A stretch of DNA of 64,000 nt from Glaciecola sp. UBA2563. Lineage in GTDB: Bacteria; Pseudomonadota; Gammaproteobacteria; Enterobacterales; Alteromonadaceae. Location of the stretch: contig DDLV01000032.1 in the NCBI GenBank assembly GCA_002340325.1, positions 1 to 64,000 of the forward strand, given 5' to 3'. The notes beneath the pieces were generated by a model. It worked only from the letters and a program-made list of their open reading frames with translations, was not told where the DNA came from and made no database searches. Made by a program: the position numbers and the translations under genes. Positions 1 through 8,332 of the stretch are shown piece by piece. How positions within the stretch are numbered: position 1 is the stretch's first letter; the number at the start of each line of letters is the position of its first letter.

Positions 1-133
1 CGAAGCTTTCAAATTACTAATACCTACAACCAACTGTAACTCAACATCTTAGAAAGTCAGCAACACATAAACAGAACATAACCTTAGAAAATGCTTTCTG
101 TCACCGTAAATTTTTATTAAGGATAAGACTATT

Positions 134-319
134 ATGTACGTTTGTTTGTGCAATGGAGTAACTGAAAAACATATTTGCGCTGCGGTTGAAGAGGGTGCTA
201 GAAGCGTCGCTGATCTTCGAAAGGCACTAGAAGTCACAACTATATGTGGAAAATGTGCGTCTTGCGCAAGAAAGCACTTGAAGTCCTTAGAATCTGAATC
301 TTGTGCAAAGTCCGCCTAA
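134..319 (+). CDS. bfd: Bacterioferritin-associated ferredoxin
   Basis: A 61-residue [2Fe-2S] ferredoxin of the Bfd family. The four cluster ligands seen in E. coli Bfd are in the same places here: Cys4 and Cys6 in the N-terminal VCLCNG motif, and Cys38 and Cys41 in CGKC. There is an additional Cys44. In the family, Bfd binds bacterioferritin and passes electrons to the haem to release stored iron as Fe2+, so it is a cytosolic iron-mobilisation protein, usually induced by iron limitation. Start ATG at 134 follows an AAGGAT ribosome site. No bacterioferritin gene lies next to it in this window. Length matches the family (about 64 residues). Confidence 0.93.
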   Translation: MYVCLCNGVTEKHICAAVEEGARSVADLRKALEVTTICGKCASCARKHLKSLESESCAKSA

Positions 320-348
320 GCAAATTCCTCTAATACACGCCCTCGTGC

Positions 349-1419
349 ATGCATCTGCAAAATATCATTCGATTGATAAAAATCCGCGCATATCTAGCGA
401 TATCATGTCTTATCCTTTTATCTTTTGCTGCCAGTAGCGAAGCATCTTCCCACCAGTTGAATACTAATATCCTACTTCGCTATGAGAATGATAACGGAGA
501 TGAACATCTCGAAGATCGAGAACGTGTTCGGCTTATCGCAAAAGTTGGGCTCACCAGCAACTGGAGCGATGCATGGCAAAGTACTTTTCGCGTAAGTACT
601 GGCTTGAAAAACAAGCAAAATGTACCGGCGGTTACCCTATTTAACTTCACAGACCATGCAACACCAGATCGAGATGTATATATCGACCAGTTTTTTCTCA
701 GTTATTCAAATACATCAGTAAATCTTCTGTTTGGTAAGCTGCCGTGGAAAAGTAAACAAGTTACCGATACTTTTTGGGATCGAGACTTACATCCATATGG
801 CGTATCGGTAGATATGCGACTTTCCAGCGATAGTGCTTTTTTTGCTGGATACTACTTTCCCTTGGACGGCGTATCTAACACAGTAGGCCAACTATCGATA
901 ATGCAATACCAAAGAAAATGGCGCTTTGATAATGCTGAGATTGAGATTTCACCGTGGTGGGCAGATTTCAATAGCGGGGAAGCTAGGTTTGCAACAAGAG
1001 ATACCAATATCGATAACACCTTTGTTTATATTTCTAGCAGTATTTCTTACAAAAAGTGGAGCGTTGGCGCTGATATAGGCAAGAGTATTGTGTCGCAGCG
1101 GCAGTTTGAGGATTCACTCTTTGTTAACCAAAAACTAAGTTACGTGTTTGAGATCAGATACGGCAGTCTACAAAATATCAATTCTACCTTGTTACAGCTA
1201 AGACTATTTAGCACTGAAAAGTACGCCACTGTGACTGAGGTTGCACAAAATGCGGTATCAAGGTTTTCAACCAACAATCACAAAGGCTGGGATGTTCGTA
1301 TGAGACGAATGGTTACCGACGATATGTGGCTAGGCGTGCGCTATTCTGAAAGTAAGACGCTCGTAGGCCCTGATAAGTCAGGCAGAAGATTAAGAATAGA
1401 GCTGAATATGCAGTTGTAG
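349..1419 (+). CDS. Putative outer-membrane porin-like protein
   Basis: A 356-residue exported protein with a hydrophobic N-terminal signal (about residues 8-33, ending ASSEA). The rest is rich in alternating polar and aromatic residues typical of an outer-membrane beta-barrel. The patterns RERVRLIAKVGL, YIDQFFLSY and LFGKLPW, with a C-terminal strand ending in LRIELNMQL, resemble the Gram-negative putative porin group (Porin_5-like). That assignment is by general resemblance only. No clear ribosome site precedes the ATG. It follows bfd by 29 bp and may be co-transcribed. Substrate unknown. Confidence 0.6.
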   Translation: MHLQNIIRLIKIRAYLAISCLILLSFAASSEASSHQLNTNILLRYENDNGDEHLEDRERVRLIAKVGLTSNWSDAWQSTFRVSTGLKNKQNVPAVTLFNFTDHATPDRDVYIDQFFLSYSNTSVNLLFGKLPWKSKQVTDTFWDRDLHPYGVSVDMRLSSDSAFFAGYYFPLDGVSNTVGQLSIMQYQRKWRFDNAEIEISPWWADFNSGEARFATRDTNIDNTFVYISSSISYKKWSVGADIGKSIVSQRQFEDSLFVNQKLSYVFEIRYGSLQNINSTLLQLRLFSTEKYATVTEVAQNAVSRFSTNNHKGWDVRMRRMVTDDMWLGVRYSESKTLVGPDKSGRRLRIELNMQL

Positions 1420-1496
1420 ACGTTGCAACGTATCAAGACTGTTTTGATGGACAGTAATTTTGCGACCACACATTAAAAATGTCCACGTTACTCTAC

Positions 1497-2543
1497 TTAC
1501 AGCTTACGCTTGAGTTTTTTATAGATTTTTTCAAAGTTCTTATCGTTCTCAACCTCAATACTGTCGAAAGTGGCCGTTGCGCCTTCACCATCATCCATGT
1601 TCAGCTGTAATTCGGTCATTCGAAGCTTTGCCCAATCAGCGCTTGGAAGACCTGCTATTGAATATTGTGCATTTTCAATTATTGATATATAGCGGGTTAG
1701 CGCTGCGACACCTTCTTGGTTATGCGATTTTGACTCAATTGCTGTTCTGCCTATAGCGTATGTTGCATAGGCTTGTTGGCTGAGCATACTTTCATATTCG
1801 TCACTCGCCTCTTCATCTGCATCAAGTGGCGGTTTCGCTATTTCAACATCGCTTGCCTTCTGCAAATAAGTTATCGCTTTATCATAATCCTCTTGGGCGC
1901 TATAGAGATTTCCTAACTCACGAAATGCACGAAATGACGCATGAGACTCAGCATTGCTGTCTTGCGCCAATTCCAATAAAAGCGCTTCGGCTTCTTCTGG
2001 CTTATCGTCGCTTCTAAGAAATCTGGCTTCGGCAAATTGTCCCTCAGTAGGATCGACTTCTTTGATTCTGAGAACCAGCTTCTGCGCTTCTTCCAAATCT
2101 CCGCCGGCGATTGAGGGAGCAGCAATGTAAAATGTCATTAATGCAGATAACGTAGTGGCATTTTCAGGCGCTAATTCAACCGCCTTATTTAAACTATTTA
2201 ACGCTTTTTTTGCATATCCCAATGCGCTGAATACGCTATCAGATGCTTGCGCGCCCATGATGCTTGCGTGCTGTAAATACACTTCATATTCATTGGGGAA
2301 AGCCTCAATTGCTTGTTCAGCCGCATCTTCGGCATCGTCCAAATCTTTTTCTGCATAAGCTGCTATCAAGAGCTGAAAATGCTCTATGGTTTTTTTGTCG
2401 ATGTCTTTAATTTGTGAGATTACGGATGCGTAGTCGCCTTTATTCAGTAGTGACTGTAATGATTCAACATCGCTGTCTGCCACGCTAGTTACAGCTGACG
2501 AGAGAAGCAAAATGGCGAGGAGATATTGAAAAAAGCGAGGCAT
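1497..2543 (-). CDS. Exported tetratricopeptide-repeat protein
   Basis: A protein with a clear signal peptide (MPRFFQYLLAILLLSSAVTS, then VADS) followed by TPR-like helical pairs. Examples are the segments around AEDAAEQAIEAFPNEYEVYLQ, SLNKAVELAPENATTL and ELGNLYSAQEDYDKAITYLQK. It probably acts as a periplasmic protein-protein interaction scaffold, but no partner is evident. I chose the ATG at 2543 because an AAGGAC ribosome site sits 8 bp upstream and this start gives a clean signal peptide. A start six codons upstream (2561) is open but has no ribosome site. Transcribed alone. Confidence 0.72.
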   Translation of the reverse strand: MPRFFQYLLAILLLSSAVTSVADSDVESLQSLLNKGDYASVISQIKDIDKKTIEHFQLLIAAYAEKDLDDAEDAAEQAIEAFPNEYEVYLQHASIMGAQASDSVFSALGYAKKALNSLNKAVELAPENATTLSALMTFYIAAPSIAGGDLEEAQKLVLRIKEVDPTEGQFAEARFLRSDDKPEEAEALLLELAQDSNAESHASFRAFRELGNLYSAQEDYDKAITYLQKASDVEIAKPPLDADEEASDEYESMLSQQAYATYAIGRTAIESKSHNQEGVAALTRYISIIENAQYSIAGLPSADWAKLRMTELQLNMDDGEGATATFDSIEVENDKNFEKIYKKLKRKL

Positions 2544-2643
2544 TTGGACGTCCTTATTCATGTTACGATGCTAAGCAACTATATCAGAACGCAATAGTGA
2601 TGATTTGTTCAAATATGTAAGACTTTTTGTCAGAACATGAGTT

Positions 2644-3804
2644 CTAAGATAAAGACTTCATTTTCTTCTTTTCATAACTCTTCATATAAAATCTTCGCCA
2701 CAAAGATTCAAATGGTCCGCGATGGCTGATGTTTTCTACGTACCATTTTGCGAAAAAAAGTTGGATAACGGTAAACACCACGGTTATCAACATAAAATCC
2801 GCCATCGTCACTGTACTGTCAAAATCGGGATAGATTGCGGGCACTATCGCTCTGAAAAGCAAGGCCATAATAATTGACTGCGACAAATATAAAGTGAATG
2901 CTAACTTACCACATGCGCTCGGTGCATCAACCAACCAGCTTCTGTGCTCGCTTATTTTTATAATTAAATGTGCATAAATAAGCGCAACAAAAATCGCTGA
3001 AACACTTGATAGCAGCATAATGTACATCGGATCTATGCTTTCCGAAAAAAATGCGGGTGAGGATGATATTGATGTTGTGAGGATGGCAAGTATCAGGAGT
3101 TTTCTGAACGTTGGCTGACTAAACCTATGGCGAAAGAATCCGCTTCGATAAAGATATACCCCAACTAACATTAAACCTAAAGGTTGCCAGACTAAGAGTA
3201 TAAACGCGCCTATCAATACAATGATCAAGAAGCTGATTTGATTCAGTATCTGATTTGCGTAACTTTCCCGCCAATCGCTTACCATCTCCAAAAATTCTGG
3301 CGAACTTCTTAGCAATGAGTCTGATTCCAACTCAGCTGCAACAACTAACGCAAACAATAACAAGAAAATCACACTGCCAATGACGAAGTGCTTTTTACCT
3401 TTTTGTAAGAGTATATCTTGTTCAAGTGGTAATCGGCTGACCAACATTAGACCGCATATACTGTAAAGAACTAAAATATCACCACCAAAAATAAAGGTGA
3501 CATGAATAACGCCAAACAAGAGCAGCCAGTGCATTCGAGATTTGAGGAAATCTTTGTGGTTAGCTTGATGCCGTTGGCACCAATCATATTGGATGGCCAT
3601 TCCTGCGCCAAACATCAAACAGAAAAGAGTCCGAAATTTACCGTCTGCAAATAAGCTTTGTACAAAATTGAAGATTTCATCACTTAGCAGCGACTCATCA
3701 AAATGCACGTAGCCAGTAAGGAGGTTATTGTGGTAACTGATATTCATAACCAAAATGCCGAGCACAGAGATTCCGCGAATTAAGTCAATTGACTTAAGTC
3801 TCAT
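2644..3804 (-). CDS. DUF418 / YeiB-like integral membrane protein
   Basis: A 386-residue polytopic membrane protein (about 9-10 hydrophobic segments). It opens with RLKSIDLIRGISVLGILVMNI, the hallmark start of the YeiB/DUF418 group and of related acyltransferase-like membrane proteins. It also carries the family signature LFADGKFRTLFCLMFGAGMA near residues 50-70. The C-terminal half has GKLAFTLYLSQSIIMALLF, typical of DUF418. The reaction is not established for the family; a role in moving an acyl or other group across the inner membrane is often suggested. AAGGAAAA precedes the ATG. It diverges from minC with a 399-bp gap. Confidence 0.8.
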   Translation of the reverse strand: MRLKSIDLIRGISVLGILVMNISYHNNLLTGYVHFDESLLSDEIFNFVQSLFADGKFRTLFCLMFGAGMAIQYDWCQRHQANHKDFLKSRMHWLLLFGVIHVTFIFGGDILVLYSICGLMLVSRLPLEQDILLQKGKKHFVIGSVIFLLLFALVVAAELESDSLLRSSPEFLEMVSDWRESYANQILNQISFLIIVLIGAFILLVWQPLGLMLVGVYLYRSGFFRHRFSQPTFRKLLILAILTTSISSSPAFFSESIDPMYIMLLSSVSAIFVALIYAHLIIKISEHRSWLVDAPSACGKLAFTLYLSQSIIMALLFRAIVPAIYPDFDSTVTMADFMLITVVFTVIQLFFAKWYVENISHRGPFESLWRRFYMKSYEKKKMKSLS

Positions 3805-4203
3805 TTTAGTTTTCCTTCTATTAATTCATATAGGCCCTAAATATATGCATCTATTTTTATTAGATAATGTTATTCAGTATGGCGGATTTGATAGATTCTG
3901 CTTATACTCACAACCTGAGAACTTACTTTTATTATGTTGATAAATACGCAGGCGCCCTTATAGTCTTCGCTAGATTTTGGCGAGATTAGAATCTGTTCGT
4001 TTATTGGTCATGTTCTTGGCCTATCCGTGTTTACATAAATATTACAGTTGCTGAAACGGCGACAATAACCGCGATGATTGATAAAGTATCGCAAAAATAA
4101 TAATAAACAATAATTAAATTGCTGCTCAAGACAGCAACTACCACTAGCGCTAATAGGTTTTGCTTTTAACCAAGTATGAAGCATTGCCTTTTTGGGAAAA
4201 AAA
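3805..4203. other. Divergent intergenic region upstream of minC
   Basis: A 399-bp AT-rich gap between the DUF418 gene and minC. It contains a possible sigma-70 promoter facing minC: TTGATA at 4078-4083, a 17-bp spacer, and a poor TAATAA at 4101-4106. It also contains a small hairpin (TTGCTG/CAGCAA, 4119-4137). The short open frames in it have no ribosome site or family resemblance. I see no RNA gene. Confidence 0.4.
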
Positions 4204-5025
4204 ATGAAAGAAACTTGCTTTCGTATGAAAGGCACAACGCTTACCAGTATTGTGTTAGAAGTAATAGATTTTGAGTCGGATAACTTTGAAGTTCAGTTAT
4301 CAAAAAAGATCGCAAGCGCGCCAGAGTTCTTTACTCGTTCCTCACTGATTTTGCATCTAATTAAGCCCTTATCTACTGCTGAGTTTGAATCGCTAATTGC
4401 CCTTTGTCGCCGACTGAAACTACAACCTATGGCGGTGAAAGGAGAAGTGGCTGAGCTAAAATCAACTATCAATGATTTTGGTCTAGCAGATATAAGCCAG
4501 AGCAAACTTACAGATAGTGCGCTTCCTACGCAAAAGGCGCCCTCAAATACTGACAAAACTGCAACCAGCAACAACGACATCAATGCTTCTCAAACTCAAC
4601 AAAATGAACAGAGCGATAATTCGCCAAATACTAATTCGCCTGCTGCTAATTCGGCCACCAAACGCGAACCTGCTCCTGCAGTTGATGCCGCACTGAAACC
4701 CACTAAGGTGGTAAACCGCCCCGTAAGGTCTGGGCAGCAGGTTTATGCTCAAGGCAGTGACTTGATAGTGATGGCATCGGTAAGCGAGGGTGCAGAGCTT
4801 TTGGCTGACGGCAACATCCATGTTTACGGCACGCTGCGCGGACGAGCGCTTGCTGGTGTTAAAGGCGATCCGGAAGCCCGTGTATTTTGCCAGTCATTAG
4901 ACGCCGAACTTGTTTCAATAGCAGGGCAATTCATCACGTACGACACCGTAAAAGGCGACTACTGGAAAAAGCCTGCACAAGTATATTTAGAAGAAGAAAA
5001 ATTGCGTATAGAGCCCTTGGTTTAA
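4204..5025 (+). CDS. minC: Septum site-determining protein MinC
   Basis: Inhibitor of FtsZ ring assembly. The C-terminal domain (about the last 105 residues) has the typical MinC beta-helix sequence: GQQVYAQGSDLIVMASVSEG, then DGNIHVYGTLRGRALAG and ARVFCQSLDAELVSIAG, which binds MinD. The N-terminal domain (residues 1-100) begins FRMKGTTLTSIVLEV, as in other MinC proteins. The middle linker is rich in Asn, Gln, Ser and Thr and is probably disordered. I chose ATG 4204; an in-frame TTG at 4192 would add four residues but has no better ribosome site. First gene of minCDE. Confidence 0.95.
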   Translation: MKETCFRMKGTTLTSIVLEVIDFESDNFEVQLSKKIASAPEFFTRSSLILHLIKPLSTAEFESLIALCRRLKLQPMAVKGEVAELKSTINDFGLADISQSKLTDSALPTQKAPSNTDKTATSNNDINASQTQQNEQSDNSPNTNSPAANSATKREPAPAVDAALKPTKVVNRPVRSGQQVYAQGSDLIVMASVSEGAELLADGNIHVYGTLRGRALAGVKGDPEARVFCQSLDAELVSIAGQFITYDTVKGDYWKKPAQVYLEEEKLRIEPLV

Positions 5026-5056
5026 TGCCTTATACGTACAAATAGGAAAGAAAAAG

Positions 5057-5863
5057 ATGGCAAAGATTATCGTAGTAACCTCAGGTAAAGGCGGTGTAGG
5101 TAAAACTACATCGAGTGCAGCAATCGCAACTGGGCTTGCGCTAGCGGGCCATAAAACCGTAGTAATAGATTTCGATGTTGGCTTGCGAAACCTCGACCTT
5201 ATTATGGGATGTGAACGCCGCGTTGTTTATGATTTTGTCAATGTCATTAATAAAGAAGCGTCGCTCAAGCAGGCACTTATTAAAGACAAACGCACTGAGA
5301 ATCTACTCATTCTTCCAGCGTCGCAAACCCGTGATAAAGATGCGCTTACCATAGACGGTGTTCAGGCAGTGCTTGACGAACTCAAGGAAGATTTTGAATA
5401 CATCATCTGTGATTCGCCAGCAGGCATTGAACAGGGCGCACAAATGGCGCTGTATTTCGCTGACGAAGCCATTGTAGTCACCAATCCTGAAGTATCTTCA
5501 GTCCGCGACTCAGACCGTATTTTGGGCATTCTTCAAAGCAAGTCACTGCGCGCGGAAAAAGGCGAATCTGTCAAAGAACACCTGCTGCTAACGCGCTACA
5601 ACCCTATGCGCGTTGAAAGCGCTGAAATGTTGAGTGTTGCAGACGTTGAAGAAATTTTGGCGATTCCACTTTTAGGTGTTATTCCAGAATCTGAAGCAGT
5701 ACTAAAAGCATCGAACCAAGGTCAACCGGTTATTCTTGACGAAGACGCGAATGCCGGAAAAGCTTATGCTGATGCTGTTAAACGACTGCTAGGCAAGTCA
5801 GTGCCTCATCGATTCCTTGAAGCAGAGAAAAAAGGCTTCTTTAAACGTCTGTTAGGAGCGTAG
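5057..5863 (+). CDS. minD: Septum site-determining ATPase MinD
   Basis: A 268-residue deviant Walker A ATPase. The P-loop is GKGGVGKTT near residues 10-18, followed by IDFDVGLRNLD and the switch DSPAGIE. The C-terminal amphipathic membrane-targeting sequence is EKKGFFKRLLGA. MinD recruits MinC to the membrane and oscillates pole to pole with MinE. AGGAAAG precedes the start. It sits 31 bp after minC and 2 bp before minE, so the three are clearly one operon. Confidence 0.98.
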   Translation: MAKIIVVTSGKGGVGKTTSSAAIATGLALAGHKTVVIDFDVGLRNLDLIMGCERRVVYDFVNVINKEASLKQALIKDKRTENLLILPASQTRDKDALTIDGVQAVLDELKEDFEYIICDSPAGIEQGAQMALYFADEAIVVTNPEVSSVRDSDRILGILQSKSLRAEKGESVKEHLLLTRYNPMRVESAEMLSVADVEEILAIPLLGVIPESEAVLKASNQGQPVILDEDANAGKAYADAVKRLLGKSVPHRFLEAEKKGFFKRLLGA

Positions 5864-5865
5864 TA

Positions 5866-6126
5866 ATGCGAATTTTCGACCTTCTCAGAAGAAAGCAAAA
5901 GCCGAATACCGCTGCAATAGCAAAGGAGCGGTTACAAATTATAGTGGCACACGAACGCAAAAAGCGCACAGAGCCTGATTTCTTGCCAAAGATGCAACAA
6001 GAAATCATTCAGGTCATTCGCAAATACGTCAAGATTGAAGACGATCAGGTGTCAGTGCAGTTAGACAGCAACGACGATTGCAGTGTGCTTGAATTGAATG
6101 TGACTTTGCCAGACAGCAGTAACTAA
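5866..6126 (+). CDS. minE: Cell division topological specificity factor MinE
   Basis: An 86-residue MinE. The N-terminal membrane-targeting and MinD-binding part is MRIFDLLRRKQKPNTAAIAKERLQIIVAHER, followed by the topological specificity domain. It stimulates MinD ATPase and restricts MinCD to the poles. It starts 2 bp after minD stops, with GGAG inside the minD end as ribosome site. It is last in the operon and is followed immediately by a palindromic terminator. Confidence 0.97.
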   Translation: MRIFDLLRRKQKPNTAAIAKERLQIIVAHERKKRTEPDFLPKMQQEIIQVIRKYVKIEDDQVSVQLDSNDDCSVLELNVTLPDSSN

Positions 6127-6150
6127 AAGGCGAAGAAATTTCTTCGCCTT
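6127..6150. terminator. Bidirectional terminator between minE and the nif operon
   Basis: A perfect 24-bp palindrome (AAGGCGAAGAAA and its complement) begins directly after the minE stop codon. It ends at the stop codon of the convergent LRV gene. Each strand ends in a short T-rich run. It probably terminates both the min operon and the nif operon. Confidence 0.7.
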
Positions 6151-6905
6151 CACTCCGTCCCTAGTGTTTTATGCGCGTCTAATCTTTCTTTTATGATGAA
6201 CAACACTTCTTCATCATCTTCTTCCATCGATTCAAGCGCATCAATGGGTGCGTTTTTTACTGCTTCTAATCGTACCGTCCAGTCCTGGTCGTTCAACATG
6301 GGTATTACATCTTCGCCTGTTAGACGTGATGCTACGATGCGCCTGACTTCGGGATCTGTGTCTCTGGCAATAAGACCTAGAGATACTTCTGGGATGCGTT
6401 TTGCAATGATCTTGCGAATTTGTCTGTCAGGATCATTGATGAATCTAAATAATCTGCCTTCAGGTAGGCGCTGGGCGACGTAGGCGCGAACCAGATAATC
6501 ACTGTCTGACGCCATTTCTTCGAGACTTTCCAAAGGCAGTCTGTCCGCTACGGTTATTCTGACTTCTCGATCCTTATCATTCATCATCAGATGAAGTTGT
6601 TCACGCGGCAATCGATAGGCAACGGCTCTGCGTACCGCTTCATCTACATCGGATATCATTCTATCCAAGGCGTCTTGTTTGGCATATCTCACGGCAATTG
6701 CGCGTCTCTCCCAAAAGTCATCGCGCAGGTAAATAGATGCGTATTGTGGATTCATGCGAAAGAATCGGTCAATCTGTCTGCCGCTTTGTGCTTTTACGCA
6801 GATATCACCTGGGCAACAGCGGCCGCCCAGCAATAGTGTGTTCCGGTGAGTGCAAAAGCGACAATCTGCTAATGGGGTCAGATCGTCGTTGTCCGTTGGT
6901 GCCAT
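6150..6905 (-). CDS. Nif-linked 4Fe-4S leucine-rich-repeat-variant (LRV) protein
   Basis: A 251-residue protein. It starts with a small cysteine cluster (Cys15, Cys18, Cys30, Cys31, Cys36) of the kind that binds a 4Fe-4S cluster in the Azotobacter vinelandii LRV protein. About seven 24-residue LRV repeats follow, each built on a pattern like DxxVRRAVAYRLPxxxL. LRV proteins are typically encoded next to nif genes; the biochemical role is unknown, and the fold is a right-handed solenoid of alternating helices. It is the last gene of this nif operon, 20 bp after the DUF6129-like gene. Confidence 0.88.
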   Translation of the reverse strand: MAPTDNDDLTPLADCRFCTHRNTLLLGGRCCPGDICVKAQSGRQIDRFFRMNPQYASIYLRDDFWERRAIAVRYAKQDALDRMISDVDEAVRRAVAYRLPREQLHLMMNDKDREVRITVADRLPLESLEEMASDSDYLVRAYVAQRLPEGRLFRFINDPDRQIRKIIAKRIPEVSLGLIARDTDPEVRRIVASRLTGEDVIPMLNDQDWTVRLEAVKNAPIDALESMEEDDEEVLFIIKERLDAHKTLGTE

Positions 6906-6925
6906 TTGCTATTGATTCCGTTTGT

Positions 6926-7192
6926 TTAGTCTTCAATAATTTCAGCGATAACTAAACCTGACGCTGATGCCAGATCGTTAGTCAGCACAGAGCAATGATC
7001 GCTGCTGTCTACTGCATATAGAGAAAACCCGGGTCTTTCCATAACGGGTGTTCCTCCCGTAATGTCATCTTCCATACACCAAGTAAAATGCTTATCAATG
7101 TACTGTTCACGCAATTGCCTTAGCTGGTGTTCCGAAATTGATTGTCCATCCAAATAATCTGCGATTTGTGATAGTTCGTTATGTGAAATCAT
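6926..7192 (-). CDS. Small nif-cluster protein (DUF6129-like)
   Basis: An 88-residue acidic protein (opening MISHNELSQIADYLDG) of the kind found directly after nifY in Azotobacter-type nif clusters, which I recall as DUF6129. Function unknown. Its ATG overlaps the nifY stop by 4 bp, and AGGAGG inside nifY provides a strong ribosome site. Translational coupling to nifY is therefore likely. The family name is from memory and could be wrong; the nif association is clear from position. Confidence 0.7.
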   Translation of the reverse strand: MISHNELSQIADYLDGQSISEHQLRQLREQYIDKHFTWCMEDDITGGTPVMERPGFSLYAVDSSDHCSVLTNDLASASGLVIAEIIED

Positions 7193-7923
7193 AGTGTTTC
7201 CTCCTGGAGATATTTACAGCCATTCGTCACTCCTTGTTCCGGTTTTCCCATTGCTTTAGCTAGCCAAGGGGGGAGGCTGTTTTTTGCTAATACATCTTGT
7301 ACCTTTGACAATGCTTGCGTAGCATCTGCTCGTACATCAATTGCGACTGGATGAATGCCCAATGAAACGACTTTGGCAGCCGCTCTGGCGCCAATAGAGG
7401 TTGCATAGACAAGTACACAGTCTTTTAATAAACCGGCACGCGATTGGAGCTTTTCGCTGCGATCAATGTTATTGCGTGGTTCTCGAATATCAATAAGACG
7501 TATCGATTGCGCTGACACCTGATAGATTAAATATCGTTGGCATTGAGAAAAGTCAGCATCGATTGTTTCGCCTGAATTAGAAGCGCATGCAATCAAGATC
7601 ATGCCGACACCATCACAAAAATCATTAATCTGATTGTCGGGTTTGGGATGAAGAAGGTGTTTTATTCCTCTGCCTTTCAGCAATGCGAAGGCCGTTTCGA
7701 ATCGAGATTGCTCAATATCGGCAAATAAGTCTTTACCGATTTCGCGAAACTTCTTTGCTCGAAGCTTATTCAATTTTGAGGCGGTGATGGGTTCTCCCAT
7801 GATTTGAATTAGCAGAGTAATCAGCTTTTCACTCGTAACAGTTCTAAGCTCTTTACTCGCTAGTCCAATACGTAACGCCACCTCTCTTTGCAATGGGCGC
7901 AAAGGGTTTGCGGGCGCTGACAT
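7189..7923 (-). CDS. nifY: Nitrogenase cofactor-binding protein NifY
   Basis: A 244-residue NifY/NifX-family protein. An N-terminal helical domain (about residues 1-85, PLRPLQREVALRIGLASKEL) is followed by a NifX-like cofactor-binding domain. The second domain shows the expected pattern of an Asp/Cys-rich start and the segment SIGARAAAKVVSLGIHPVAID. NifY binds apo-dinitrogenase or FeMo-co and helps cofactor insertion. Gene order nifK-nifT-nifY matches Azotobacter. It begins 2 bp after the nifT stop. Confidence 0.9.
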   Translation of the reverse strand: MSAPANPLRPLQREVALRIGLASKELRTVTSEKLITLLIQIMGEPITASKLNKLRAKKFREIGKDLFADIEQSRFETAFALLKGRGIKHLLHPKPDNQINDFCDGVGMILIACASNSGETIDADFSQCQRYLIYQVSAQSIRLIDIREPRNNIDRSEKLQSRAGLLKDCVLVYATSIGARAAAKVVSLGIHPVAIDVRADATQALSKVQDVLAKNSLPPWLAKAMGKPEQGVTNGCKYLQEETL

Positions 7924-7925
7924 GG

Positions 7926-8144
7926 TTAGATACCCTCTTTGGCCCTTCTCACGCGCACCGTCTTGGGTAGGCTTGGCATAGGGATAGGGTCTAAATAGTA
8001 GCTAGAACCATCTGCCAGAGTGATTTCACCACCCCATTTATCATCTGATTCAAACTCAATAGATGCGATTTCGTCTTCTAAATCGCGTTTGGGGACGTAG
8101 AGAGTCATTTTGCCCTCTGCCTTTCTAATCATTACGTTTGGCAT
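7926..8144 (-). CDS. nifT: Nitrogen fixation protein NifT/FixU
   Basis: A 72-residue NifT: MPNVMIRKAEGKMTLYVPKRDLE, then KWGGEITLADGSSYYLDP, matching the small NifT/FixU family. Its precise role is unknown and mutants usually fix nitrogen normally. AAGGAG precedes the ATG. The 188-bp gap to nifK carries a hairpin that may reduce expression of nifT and the genes after it. Confidence 0.93.
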   Translation of the reverse strand: MPNVMIRKAEGKMTLYVPKRDLEDEIASIEFESDDKWGGEITLADGSSYYLDPIPMPSLPKTVRVRRAKEGI

Positions 8145-8249
8145 CGTATTACTCCTTGATTATAGCTATTTGAACAGCTATTCCGGCATCAATATCTTGG
8201 TGTGGATATCTCTGTATGGATATCGAGCCAAGAATATTGGCAAGAATAG

Positions 8250-8281
8250 GCTGGCACTGATGAAACTCTATCAATGCCAGC
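8250..8281 (-). promoter_or_regulatory. Hairpin in the nifK-nifT gap
   Basis: GCTGGCA and TGCCAGC pair, with a further TGAT/ATCA inside. This gives an 11-bp stem with one mismatch pair and a short loop. A second weaker inverted repeat (AATATCTTGG with CCAAGAATATT) lies just beyond it at about 8190-8238. No T tract follows, so it is more likely an RNA processing or stability element than a full terminator. Confidence 0.45.
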
Positions 8282-8332
8282 ATCTGCAGATAAAGAATTA
8301 CGTTAATAACGACTTAGTTATTACCTTGGTTA